From the NCBI GenBank assembly GCA_965242905.1, contig CBDETM010000002.1, positions 1,116,001 to 1,180,000 on the forward strand: a stretch of DNA of 64,000 nt, read 5' to 3'. The position numbers and the translations under genes are program-made. This DNA is from Bin5 sp965242905. GTDB taxonomy: Bacteria > Chloroflexota > Anaerolineae > Caldilineales > Caldilineaceae. Every line of letters starts with the position of its first letter. Positions within the stretch are counted from its first letter, which is position 1. Below are positions 1 to 8,676 of the stretch, piece by piece. The notes under the pieces are model-generated. The model saw nothing but the letters and a program-made list of their open reading frames with translations. It made no database searches and was not told the origin of the DNA.

Positions 1-825
1 TCACGCTACGGACGCGACATTCTCACTGCCACTTCGACTGATTTCATCAACTGGAGCGATTCCGTTTACGTCAACTACAACGAAGGCCGACCCAGCGAGT
101 TGTACACGAACCAGGTCACGCCCTATTACCGTGCGCCGCATCTCTTTCTGGGCTTCCCGACTCGTTATGTCGAGCGCGGGTGGTCGGAGGAACTGGAGGC
201 GTTGCCGGAGCTTGAACATCGCCTCATGCGCGCCGCGATCAGTGAGCGCTACGGCGCGGCGGTGACCGACGGCATGTTCATGAGCAGCCGTGACGGGTAC
301 AGCTTTAATTTATGGCCGGAGGCCTTCATCCGGCCGGGGCTGCGGCCGCGAGACAACTGGACCTACGGAGACAATTTTCAGAACTGGGGGATTGTGACTA
401 CGCCTTCTGCAGTTGCCGGCGCGCCGGATGAGCTGTCCTTCTATGTGCGGGAAGGCTACTGGCGGGACGGAGCCAGCACTTTGAGGCGCTACACGATGCG
501 GGTGGACGGTTTCGCTTCGGTGCAGGCGCCATTGGCTGGGGGGGATCTGGTTACCAGGCCGCTCATCTTCTCGGGCCGCGAGTTGGTTCTCAACTTCTCG
601 GCCTCTGCGGCGGGCAGCATTCGCGTGGAGTTGTTGCGCGATCAGATGAACACCCCGGTCGAGGGATTCAGTCTTGAGGACTGTGTTGAGGTGTTGGGAG
701 ACGATCTGGAACGCGCAGTGCGCTGGAAAGAAGGCCGGGAGTTGGGCAATCTGGCCGGGACGCCGGTCCGTCTGCGTTTTGCGCTGAGAGATGCGGAGCT
801 CTTTTCCTTCCGTTTTCGAGAGTGA
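1..825 (+). CDS. Beta-propeller / glycosidase-like protein, C-terminal part (partial)
   Basis: The reading frame is open from the first base of the window, so the 5' end is missing. About 274 residues are visible. The visible N-terminal part (RDILTATSTDFINWSD, then TNQVTPYYRAPHLFLGFPTRY) resembles blades of five-bladed beta-propellers found in GH32/GH43- or BNR-type carbohydrate-active proteins. The C-terminal 100 residues look like a beta-sandwich and end in AGTPVRLRFALRDAELFSF. No catalytic residues can be assigned on the fragment. It lies 39 bp upstream of an enolase-superfamily gene in the same direction, so a role in carbohydrate use is likely. The exact family is inference. Confidence 0.7.
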   Translation, partial: SRYGRDILTATSTDFINWSDSVYVNYNEGRPSELYTNQVTPYYRAPHLFLGFPTRYVERGWSEELEALPELEHRLMRAAISERYGAAVTDGMFMSSRDGYSFNLWPEAFIRPGLRPRDNWTYGDNFQNWGIVTTPSAVAGAPDELSFYVREGYWRDGASTLRRYTMRVDGFASVQAPLAGGDLVTRPLIFSGRELVLNFSASAAGSIRVELLRDQMNTPVEGFSLEDCVEVLGDDLERAVRWKEGRELGNLAGTPVRLRFALRDAELFSFRFRE

Positions 826-864
826 CAGGTAGAGGAAACCAGTTACGACAGGGGGTTGCATAGA

Positions 865-2001
865 GTGAAAATCACTGCCATTGAGACTATCGCCCTGATG
901 GACCCGGGCAAGGCCTGGGAGACGGTGGTGCGGGTGCATACCGACGAGGGAATCAGCGGCATCGGGCAGGCGGAATCTCCGTCGCTCGTGGTCGAGGCGA
1001 TTGTTCGCTGCGACGGGGGGTTGGAGGAGCTATTGCTGGGGGAGGACCCGCTGCAGGTGGAGCGACTGTGGCAGAAGATGTATGCGGCCACCGGGCTGTT
1101 TGGCCGGCGGGGTGTCACGATTGCTGCGATTGGGGCGGTGGAGACAGCGCTATGGGACATCGCGGGCCAGGCGCTGGGCAAGCCGGTGTGCGAGCTGATC
1201 TGGCAGGCGTGCTGCACAGTGACGGAGTCGAGCGATGTGAAAGAGCGGGTACGACCATACGCCACGGTCTACCCACCGGGCGAGGATGTGGCTGAGATTG
1301 TTGAGCGTTTCACGCTGGCCAGGGAGCGGAACTTCAGGGCGATGAAACTGGAGGAGTGGCCCGGAGGTTTTTCGCATGTGAGCATTCAGCGGGACGTTGA
1401 GGTTGTACGGGCGGCGAGGGAAACGATCGGCGAGGAGCGGGATTTGTTGATCGACGTGCAGAACCGCTGGTCCGAGGTGGGGCAGGCGCTGGAATCGATC
1501 AGGGCGATCGCGGCGTTCCGACCGTACTTTGTCGAGGCACCACTTCCCGCCGACAACCTTGCTGGCCTGGCCCGGCTGGCTGATGCCGTGGACACGCGCA
1601 TTGCTGTAGGCGACTGGGGGTTCACGACCCGTTTCGAGTTTGAGGAGATCATGGAGAAGGGGCGGGTGGACGTGGTCCAGCCAAGTTCGGTGCGGTCCGG
1701 GGGCATAAGGGAGATTACGCGTATTGCCGAAGCCGCGTATCGCCGCGGGCTGATCTGCGTGCCTCATGCGTGGTGTCACATGGTCGGCGTGGCGGCGGAG
1801 ATCCATTTGGCGGCGGTGCTGCCGAATATGCCCTACTTCGAGATGCCGATCGCCTTTCCGGATTCGCCGATAATTTCTGAGCTGTTGGAGCCCGTTATTG
1901 AGGTGGACTCAGACGGCCTAATCGAGGTTCCCAAGCGGCCGGGATTGGGGTTTGCGCTGAATGAAGATGTGGTGGAGCAGTTTCGGGTGGCACCGCATTA
2001 G
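865..2001 (+). CDS. Mandelate racemase/muconate lactonizing enzyme family protein
   Basis: Enolase-superfamily protein of 378 residues, expected to abstract an alpha proton from a sugar acid (dehydration or racemisation). The N-terminal capping domain (KITAIETIALMDPG...) is followed by a TIM barrel. Metal-ligand positions are recognisable as LLIDVQNRW (Asp), YFVEAPLP (Glu) and IAVGDWGF (Asp). A His in VPHAWCHMVG is a candidate acid/base. The barrel Lys motif has one Lys (RAMKLEEW) instead of KxK. I chose GTG at 865 because a GGGGG tract lies just upstream; a TTG at 856 would add three residues. It heads a catabolic set with the next two genes. The substrate cannot be read from sequence. Confidence 0.88.
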   Translation: MKITAIETIALMDPGKAWETVVRVHTDEGISGIGQAESPSLVVEAIVRCDGGLEELLLGEDPLQVERLWQKMYAATGLFGRRGVTIAAIGAVETALWDIAGQALGKPVCELIWQACCTVTESSDVKERVRPYATVYPPGEDVAEIVERFTLARERNFRAMKLEEWPGGFSHVSIQRDVEVVRAARETIGEERDLLIDVQNRWSEVGQALESIRAIAAFRPYFVEAPLPADNLAGLARLADAVDTRIAVGDWGFTTRFEFEEIMEKGRVDVVQPSSVRSGGIREITRIAEAAYRRGLICVPHAWCHMVGVAAEIHLAAVLPNMPYFEMPIAFPDSPIISELLEPVIEVDSDGLIEVPKRPGLGFALNEDVVEQFRVAPH

Positions 2002-2119
2002 TTGTTTGAACTGTGATTCTGGTGATCAAGTGACTGATACTGATTCATTTTTTTCGATGGAGCCCGGGGTATAGAGAAAGGAGTCGGGTAGGCTCGATTC
2101 TGGTCCGGGAAGAGATGTT

Positions 2120-3787
2120 ATGGCAAGGATGACGGCGGCGCAGGCGCTGGTCGAGTCGCTGCGGGTGCAGGGCGTGGACACGATATTCGGGGTCATCTCC
2201 AGCCACACGATGGAGATATTCGACGCGCTTTACGACCACCAGGACGCCATCCGCTTCATCAGCACGCGCCATGAACAGGCGGCGGCGATGATGGCGGACG
2301 GGTATGCGAGGGTGACGGGCCGGCCCGGCATCTGCCTGACCAGTACGGGGCCGGGCGCGGCAAACTCAATGGGCGGTCTCGGGGAGGCTTACGACGCGTC
2401 TTCCCCTGTTTTGACGATCACCAGTACGGCGGAAGAGCAGTTGTACGAGCGAGGCCTTGGCACGATGCATGAGACCAAGAACCAGTTGGCCATGCTCTCG
2501 ACGGTGACGCAGCAAAGTGTCCATATCAGAAGGCCAGAAGAGGTACCAGAGGAGATTGGGGAAGCATTCGAACGCTTCAGCAGCCTGCGCCAGCGCCCGG
2601 TTGCCGTCGAGATACCGTCGGACGTTCAGGGTCAGGAAGCGGAGATAGCGATTCCGGGGCCGGTTCGAGGAGCGACTCGGTCAGCAGATCCGGCCGCGGT
2701 CGAGGCTGCTGCGGAGGTATTGTTGGCGGGTGGGCGAGTGGGGGTGATGGCGGGGACAGGCGTACACCGCTCGGGAGCGGGCCGGGAGCTCACGCGCCTG
2801 GCGGAAGGTCTGGGTGCGCCGGTACTCACCACGGCGAACGGCAAGGGCGCAATCGCCGAAGATCACCCATTGAGCCTGGGCATGTACGGCGGCGAGTACA
2901 ACTTTCCGCCTGGCGGGCTGGAAGATCCGCGCCAGACGTTCGCCAACAGCCTGGACGTTCTCCTGGTCGCCGGCTCCAGCCTTTCCTATTTCAGGGCGAA
3001 GTCGCAGGGCCTGCGACAGCCGCCGCAGTTGATTCATCTGGATATTGATGTCGCGCCAATGGACAGATGGTATGAAGCGACGGTGCGATTGGTAGGCGAC
3101 GCGAGGACGGTACTGGAGCAACTCAACGGCGCGCTGGAGAACAAAAGGAACTCTGACAGGACGGTAAACGACATTGAGCAAGACTTCGCCGCGGAGGTGC
3201 GGGCGGTCCGGGAGCGGATCAGGAAGTACAAACGGAAGACGATGCCGAACGAGACAAATATTATGGAGTCGATCCGGGCTGCGACGGCCCGGGACGCGGT
3301 CTTTGTCGGCGACGTTGGGGTCTGCAACCATCGCGGGGCTAACTACTGTCTGGAGATTTACGAAGAGCGGAGTTACCTCATTCCTGCATGGGGCGGTCTG
3401 GGATTTGGCCTGCCGGCTGCCGCCGGCGCGAAGGCAGGCGTCCCGGAACGGCAGGTGATCTGCATTACCGGCGACGGCGGATTCCAGTTCAATATTCAGG
3501 AATTGGGGACCTGTGTGCAGTATGGGCTGCGACCTGTCGTCATTGTTTTTAACGACGATGCCTGGGGGCTGCTGCGTTACTACCAGAAGAATCGAGGGGG
3601 AGGGCGCTATATTGCCAGCGACTTGCGGAACCCGGATTTCACCAGGATGGCTGAGGCCTATGGTGCCCGCGGTGAGCAGGTTAAATCCCTGCCTGAATTG
3701 GTCGAGGCGTTGGAACGGGCGCTGTTGGCGGAGTCAATTACGGTGATCGACGTGAAGACGCCTGAGGGATTCGCCAACTTCAGATAG
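2120..3787 (+). CDS. Thiamine diphosphate-dependent enzyme, acetolactate synthase-like
   Basis: A 555-residue three-domain ThDP enzyme (PYR, central and PP domains). The PYR domain carries the catalytic Glu in RHEQAA (about residue 52) and the LTSTGPGAANS loop. The PP domain has the ThDP/Mg motif GDGGFQFNIQEL, ending in NDDAWG (about 450-480). Length and layout match acetolactate synthase, glyoxylate carboligase and benzoylformate decarboxylase relatives. There is no adjacent ilvN small subunit, and the neighbours are sugar-acid enzymes, so a catabolic decarboxylase or carboligase is more likely than valine biosynthesis. Start ATG 2120 has GGGAAGAG upstream. Confidence 0.88.
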   Translation: MARMTAAQALVESLRVQGVDTIFGVISSHTMEIFDALYDHQDAIRFISTRHEQAAAMMADGYARVTGRPGICLTSTGPGAANSMGGLGEAYDASSPVLTITSTAEEQLYERGLGTMHETKNQLAMLSTVTQQSVHIRRPEEVPEEIGEAFERFSSLRQRPVAVEIPSDVQGQEAEIAIPGPVRGATRSADPAAVEAAAEVLLAGGRVGVMAGTGVHRSGAGRELTRLAEGLGAPVLTTANGKGAIAEDHPLSLGMYGGEYNFPPGGLEDPRQTFANSLDVLLVAGSSLSYFRAKSQGLRQPPQLIHLDIDVAPMDRWYEATVRLVGDARTVLEQLNGALENKRNSDRTVNDIEQDFAAEVRAVRERIRKYKRKTMPNETNIMESIRAATARDAVFVGDVGVCNHRGANYCLEIYEERSYLIPAWGGLGFGLPAAAGAKAGVPERQVICITGDGGFQFNIQELGTCVQYGLRPVVIVFNDDAWGLLRYYQKNRGGGRYIASDLRNPDFTRMAEAYGARGEQVKSLPELVEALERALLAESITVIDVKTPEGFANFR

Positions 3788-3874
3788 GGTGGATGGGATG
3801 CAGGAGTCAAAGAAAGTTCTCGCCAACCCATCCGGCGACCTGCCATTGACCAGGAAGGGGAGGGACAGACGCAC

Positions 3875-4897
3875 ATGCAAGGGAAACTGACCTGCGGGCT
3901 AATCGGGCTGTCTCAGGGCTGGTATGCCGATCTGTTTGCGACCGAACTACAGGCGATGAAGGATGTCGACCTGGTTGGCGTTTGCGATCTGGGCAAGAGC
4001 CGGGCGTATGTTGATGAGTGCATTGGTATGGGCGCGGAGGAGTTTGCGGCCAAGTTTGAGGCGTCGCTCTACCACGATCCTGCTGACTTGCTCGGACAGA
4101 ATCTCGACTTTGTTGTGGTTGCAAGTGAAATTGGGGAGCACTGCAAAAACAGCTGCCAGGCGATGGAAGCAGGAGCGCATGTCTTTGCCTGCAAGCCGTT
4201 CAGTTTCATTGGCGACGAGGTGCGCCGGGCAAAGGAGGTTGCCCAGCGCAACAGCCGAATTGTAATGCCGGCAGTCCCTTCACGATTTGAGGACGGCCTG
4301 ATCGAAGCGGTACGCCGCGTGCAGGCGGGAGATATCGGCAGGCCGCTTACGGCGCGGGTCTTTGTCAATCATGTGGCGATGACCAGCCCCGCGTGGCAGC
4401 GGGACACGTCGAAGAGCGGCGGGCCGCTGGGTGAATTCGGCACGTACGGGTTCGATATCGTGCGCTGGGCCCTGGGCGGGGAACCGGTGGAGGTCTTTGC
4501 GTACGGCGAGAATTTCATGCACCGGGACGAGATCGAAAGCTGGGACAATGTGAAGGCGCTGCTTCAGTTCGACAACGGTTCGCTGGGCAGTGTGCACATT
4601 TGCACTTCGATCAGCTGGGAATATCCGTTCTTCGATCTGGAGGTTGTGGGAGAGAAGGGTTGCGTACGAACCGACTATCACAACTATCCGGTCGTGACGC
4701 AAGGTACGGCATCTGCGCAGCTGGCGCCAATCCGTTACGCGCCGATGAACCAGCTTGAGATCGCGCACTTTGTGAAGGCAGTGCGGGGGGAAGAAGAACT
4801 GCGCGTCACGTTGGAGGATGCTTACACGGTTGCGAGGACGATAGAGGCGGTGCAGGAGAGTCTTACGGCGCACAGGCCGGTGGGGGTGGGGTTTTGA
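3875..4897 (+). CDS. Gfo/Idh/MocA family oxidoreductase
   Basis: A 340-residue predicted NAD(P)-dependent sugar or cyclitol dehydrogenase. The N-terminal Rossmann fold begins CGLIGLSQGWYADLF. The usual EKP motif appears as ACKPFSF (about residue 108), so the conserved Glu is replaced by Cys. The C-terminal domain has GGPLGEFGTYGFDIVRWALGG, typical of the family. It follows the ThDP enzyme by 87 bp with a GGAGGGA ribosome site, and probably belongs to the same catabolic transcript. The substrate is unknown. Confidence 0.85.
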   Translation: MQGKLTCGLIGLSQGWYADLFATELQAMKDVDLVGVCDLGKSRAYVDECIGMGAEEFAAKFEASLYHDPADLLGQNLDFVVVASEIGEHCKNSCQAMEAGAHVFACKPFSFIGDEVRRAKEVAQRNSRIVMPAVPSRFEDGLIEAVRRVQAGDIGRPLTARVFVNHVAMTSPAWQRDTSKSGGPLGEFGTYGFDIVRWALGGEPVEVFAYGENFMHRDEIESWDNVKALLQFDNGSLGSVHICTSISWEYPFFDLEVVGEKGCVRTDYHNYPVVTQGTASAQLAPIRYAPMNQLEIAHFVKAVRGEEELRVTLEDAYTVARTIEAVQESLTAHRPVGVGF

Positions 4898-4915
4898 GGA
4901 AGTGCAAAAAAAGGG

Positions 4916-4944
4916 TTGCTCACACCCCGACGATTTGATAAAAT
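4916..4944 (+). promoter_or_regulatory. Sigma70-type promoter for the ABC substrate-binding gene
   Basis: TTGCTC (4916-4921), a 17-bp spacer, then TAAAAT (4939-4944). It lies just after the oxidoreductase stop codon and about 260 bp before the lipoprotein start, leaving a long untranslated leader. Confidence 0.6.
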
Positions 4945-4956
4945 AAATATTGTTAC

Positions 4957-5007
4957 GTGGGCGTTTGCCCACCGTGGACCACGATAGGTTGACTACCCAC
5001 TCGTGGG
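4957..5007 (+). promoter_or_regulatory. Leader with three short inverted repeats
   Basis: The leader contains GTGGGC-gttt-GCCCAC (4957-4972), CGTGG-a-CCACG (4973-4983) and CCCAC-tc-GTGGG (4996-5007). Because the first and third share GTGGG/CCCAC arms, they could pair in alternative ways. This is the arrangement expected for a structured 5' leader or an array of protein sites. No known riboswitch consensus was recognised. The rest of the 300-bp gap (5008-5204) shows nothing else apart from the ribosome site. Confidence 0.4.
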
Positions 5008-5204
5008 CGATTCAGGTCACGCAGCCGGTTATTTTCTGAAGAGGCCAATAGGATTTCACCGGCTTCTCAGGAGGAGTTTGAGCGCGGCAGAGGGAGGTGA
5101 TCGCTAGAAAAACAACGGCTTGTACATTGAGGGCGCATTGCCCTGCCAGCAGTTCATACGCGACGGATTCCTGTGGATAGGCCAGAAAATGGGAGGAAAT
5201 ACCC

Positions 5205-6932
5205 ATGAAACGCACTGCCGTGTTCTACTCGTCGCTATTGCTCGTTGTTGTTCTCCTCATAAGCGCTTGCGCCCCTGCAGCCGTGGAGGCGCCTGCTGAA
5301 CCCGCTGCCGAAGCCGAAGAAGCATCAGCCCCGATGGAAGAGAAGGAAGGCGGAGGCACACTTCAGGTGTGCTTCATTCAGGCCACGAGCCACGCTCATC
5401 TGGCGGGGTTTGTGGGACGGGCAGGCAGCCAGCATTTCTACCAGGGCCGCACCATCTTCAGCGGACTGGTGCAGTTGGACCACGACGTAAAGGATTATAT
5501 CCCGGAGCTTGCCGAGAGCTGGGAGTTTGACGGCAACAAGGTCATTTTCCATTTGCGAAACGACGTAACCTGGCATGACGGCACTCCCTTCACTTCCAAG
5601 GACGTGATCTTCAACTACGGCCGGCTGATCCCGCACCCGCTGATGGTCAACACGGCCTATAACGGTCTCAAGGACTACATCGTCGGCTACACAGAGTTTA
5701 AGGAAGGGAATGCGGATTCGGTCAGCGGCATTACCGCCCCCGATGACTACACTGTCGTATTCGAGATGACCGGCGAATACGGCATGGTCGGGATCCATAA
5801 GATCGCCGCCGCTATCAGGCTTGTGCCCGAGCATATCCTGAGCGAAGTGCCTGAGGATCAGTGGGGGCCTGATGAGAGCGGCGTTCTTGGTCTCGAGAAG
5901 ACAGACTTTGCGACAACAAAGGCGATTGGGACCGGGCCGTTCATGGTCGAGGAGTACGTCCCCGACCAGTACATCATCTACAGCCCGAACCCTGACTACT
6001 TCCGCGGCGCGCCGAAGCTGGACCAGCTGATCTACCGCTCATTCAACGGCGATCCGACGGCGATGATGGTGGCCACCGAGGCAGGTGAGTGTGATTGGGT
6101 CATTGGCGAAGGCGGCGGCCGGCCGGTCGAGTTGCAGCGTCTGGCGAATATACCGGAACTGAACCTGGAGATATTCAACCCGCCGGCGAACGTCTCGGTG
6201 GCCTACTGGTGGAACCTGGGGCGTGAGCATATTCAGAACCCGCTCATTCGACAGGGAATCCAGCATGCCATCAACGGCGAGCAGTTTAATCAGGTGATGG
6301 CCAGCGGGGTGAGCCGCGGGGCGCGCGTCTACCTAGATGGCAAGTGGGGGATCAATCCCGAGGGGGCCAAGTACATCACTTACGATCCCGAACTCGCCAA
6401 AGAGAAGCTGACCGAAGGTGGATGGGACTTTGAAAACGACAAGCTCATCCTCGTACTCGGGTCGCTTCATCCGGCGTGGGAACCACTGCACCTCACTTTC
6501 CAGCAGAACCTGGCGGAGGTCGGGGTAACGGTCGAGTTCAAGGTGGTTGGCGCCGACTACGGTAACGTGGTCAACAATGAGCCTTACGAGTGGGACCTGC
6601 TGCAGGCCGGTGATTGGGCTCCCTGGTTCGGTCTATTGGGATACGACACGACACACCTCAGTACGCGACCGTGGTATGACAGGGCCGCTCACTACGCGGA
6701 AGAGGTGGCACTGTTGAAGAGCCTGGAGTTGGAGACGGACGATGCCGTGCTCCAGGAAGCCGTCTGGCAGATCCAGGAAAGTATCGGGGCCGATCCTTTT
6801 GGCGTGATACTTTACGCCCACATCAACCCCAGCCTGCGCAGCACAAGGACGCGCGGCTGCGACACCATCCCCAGTTACTACTACCATCGCAACAACTGGA
6901 ATCTCGAGCAGTGCTGGATAGCGTCGGAGTAG
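5205..6932 (+). CDS. ABC transporter substrate-binding lipoprotein, family 5 (SBP_bac_5)
   Basis: A 575-residue extracytoplasmic solute receptor of the peptide/oligosaccharide family. The signal peptide ends in a lipobox LISAC with Cys22 as the lipidation site, followed by an A/E/P-rich linker typical of Chloroflexota lipoproteins. The mature part has the family landmarks YIPELAESWEFDGNKVIFHLR, then DVTWHDGTPFTSKDVIFNYGR, and later KAIGTGPFMVEEYVPDQYI. GGAGGAAA precedes ATG 5205. Two DppB/DppC-type permeases follow after one intervening gene. The ligand could be a peptide or a sugar; the context of sugar enzymes favours sugar. Confidence 0.93.
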   Translation: MKRTAVFYSSLLLVVVLLISACAPAAVEAPAEPAAEAEEASAPMEEKEGGGTLQVCFIQATSHAHLAGFVGRAGSQHFYQGRTIFSGLVQLDHDVKDYIPELAESWEFDGNKVIFHLRNDVTWHDGTPFTSKDVIFNYGRLIPHPLMVNTAYNGLKDYIVGYTEFKEGNADSVSGITAPDDYTVVFEMTGEYGMVGIHKIAAAIRLVPEHILSEVPEDQWGPDESGVLGLEKTDFATTKAIGTGPFMVEEYVPDQYIIYSPNPDYFRGAPKLDQLIYRSFNGDPTAMMVATEAGECDWVIGEGGGRPVELQRLANIPELNLEIFNPPANVSVAYWWNLGREHIQNPLIRQGIQHAINGEQFNQVMASGVSRGARVYLDGKWGINPEGAKYITYDPELAKEKLTEGGWDFENDKLILVLGSLHPAWEPLHLTFQQNLAEVGVTVEFKVVGADYGNVVNNEPYEWDLLQAGDWAPWFGLLGYDTTHLSTRPWYDRAAHYAEEVALLKSLELETDDAVLQEAVWQIQESIGADPFGVILYAHINPSLRSTRTRGCDTIPSYYYHRNNWNLEQCWIASE

Positions 6933-6972
6933 CGGTCTGACGCTTGCAGCGCCCTTAACCGAACATGTGAAA

Positions 6973-7005
6973 CTCTCCGGTCGCCGGCGGTCGGCGACCG
7001 GAGAG
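6973..7005 (+). terminator. Perfect 14-bp hairpin after the substrate-binding gene
   Basis: The arms CTCTCCGGTCGCCG (6973-6986) and CGGCGACCGGAGAG (6992-7005) pair perfectly around the loop GCGGT. There is no T tract, so it is more likely an mRNA-stabilising or attenuating hairpin between the highly needed binding protein and downstream genes than a full intrinsic terminator. Confidence 0.6.
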
Positions 7006-7049
7006 AGAACCCGACCTGATCTGTCGACAGGCCAGCCAGGAGAAACGAC

Positions 7050-8561
7050 ATGCTACTGATCACGGTGGATAGCGGGAACCTCCTCGCTTGCGCCGAGTAC
7101 GGTCAAGTGACCCGCTTGGCGGAGTTGACCGTGACGTCGGGGGCCGATATCTATACGATGGATGTCGCCGACAACGACATCTGCTTCTACCCGTCCAGCG
7201 CGGGCACGACCGCTTCAGGGACGCCGATGAACGCACTTCTGGCCGCGGGCCATGACCCCTATGGCATCTTTAGCGAGATCCTCAAAGAAGCCGGCATTGC
7301 CGTCGTACCGAATTTCCGGGTGAATGACCATCACGGTTCGCCGGACCAGTGGACGGAATGGGAACGGGAACACAAGGAATGGTCGTTGGGACGGGATACG
7401 GGCACCTGGAGGTCCTACAAAAAGGTGGGCGACCCCGGCTGGCGAGAGGTCGGTGACCTGCGACAGATGGACTATGCGGTCGAAGAGGTGCGGGAGCGCC
7501 GGCTGGGTATCTTGCGGGAGATTGCCGACCGATACCCCTTGGATGGACTCATGCTTGACTTCGGACGATCGGCGCCGTTCTTCAGGGAGCCAAAGCGGGA
7601 GAAGTCGGACTACATGACCCAGTTCGTGCGTGCGGTGCGGACCATGTTGGACGAAGTGGGAGAGAGGCGCGGACAGCATCTCATGCTCGCGGCCGCGTTG
7701 CCTTGGGACCTTGACTATTGCACAGAGGAAGGGCTCGACATCAAGGCATGGATTGACGAAGGGCTTCTGTCCTACGTGTGTCCAGGTGAATGGTTTTTTG
7801 TGGACTACAACCTCCCTTACTCCGAATGGGTGGGCCTGACGGAGGGAAGCAGCTGCAAGGTGTACCCTATGCTTATGTCCTGCGTCTCCTCCTCAGATGC
7901 TGTCACGCCGGGGAAGCGTGTATGGCTGGGCGACGGATTTGAGGAGTTCGACCCGCCCAAGATCCGCGCTCTTGCGGAGAGCGCGTACAGCCAGGGAGCC
8001 GACGGGATCATGTTCTACAATCTGCATGCCAGCTCTTTTGGCAGCAGGCTGTATTCGGATCTTCGAGAATTGATCGATCCGGCCAGGATTCCTTCTGCGA
8101 CCAGGCACTATTTCTACGCCCGCCGACCCAAGTACCTTCCTACAGAGTACTTTTCATTCGGCCTCCCTGATGGATACGCGCCTGGGGAGGTGGAAGCGTT
8201 TACCCCCTTTGAACTGAATGAGGTTGGCGATGCGTTTACCTACACTATTCTATTTGGCAGCGATCTCGGCGACGCAACTGGGGATTTTCAGTTTAAGCTG
8301 AGAGACCTTGGAGACGGTGACGAGATCGAAGTAAGTATGAATGACGGTAGGCTCAGCGCGGACAGCCTTGTTGTCTACAACTGCCGGCCGCCCAACCTGC
8401 CGGAATTTCGATATGCAGTTTGGCAGTCGGTATTGGGATCTTCCCACTTGAGAGTGGGAGAGAACGTGCTGACAGTTCGACTGGTGGAACGCGATCTTGG
8501 GCGGACACTGCCGGTTCAAGTGGGTGAATTCGAGATAACCGTCGGTCCCGCTGAAGCGTAG
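7050..8561 (+). CDS. TIM-barrel glycoside-hydrolase-like protein
   Basis: A 503-residue protein without a signal peptide. The N-terminal two thirds resemble family-10-like or GHL10-type barrels. Visible are NFRVNDHH (about 90), RERRLGILREIADRYPLDGL followed by MLDFGR (about 170), LSYVCPGEWFF and SAYSQGADGIMFYNLHA near the barrel end. About 130 C-terminal residues look like a beta domain. Acidic candidates lie in LMLDF and in PGEWF, but catalytic residues cannot be fixed by eye. It sits inside the ABC importer operon, between receptor and permeases, so it may process the imported glycan. AGGAG precedes the ATG. Confidence 0.7.
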   Translation: MLLITVDSGNLLACAEYGQVTRLAELTVTSGADIYTMDVADNDICFYPSSAGTTASGTPMNALLAAGHDPYGIFSEILKEAGIAVVPNFRVNDHHGSPDQWTEWEREHKEWSLGRDTGTWRSYKKVGDPGWREVGDLRQMDYAVEEVRERRLGILREIADRYPLDGLMLDFGRSAPFFREPKREKSDYMTQFVRAVRTMLDEVGERRGQHLMLAAALPWDLDYCTEEGLDIKAWIDEGLLSYVCPGEWFFVDYNLPYSEWVGLTEGSSCKVYPMLMSCVSSSDAVTPGKRVWLGDGFEEFDPPKIRALAESAYSQGADGIMFYNLHASSFGSRLYSDLRELIDPARIPSATRHYFYARRPKYLPTEYFSFGLPDGYAPGEVEAFTPFELNEVGDAFTYTILFGSDLGDATGDFQFKLRDLGDGDEIEVSMNDGRLSADSLVVYNCRPPNLPEFRYAVWQSVLGSSHLRVGENVLTVRLVERDLGRTLPVQVGEFEITVGPAEA

Positions 8562-8676
8562 TCTCCATTCCTACGACACATACGAATACCGTGAAAGGCG
8601 ACTGGCTGCCGCTTTTGATGGAGTCGTTCATGGCTCCTAAGTCAGGCGAACGGTTGTTAATCGGAGTTCAGGAAGC

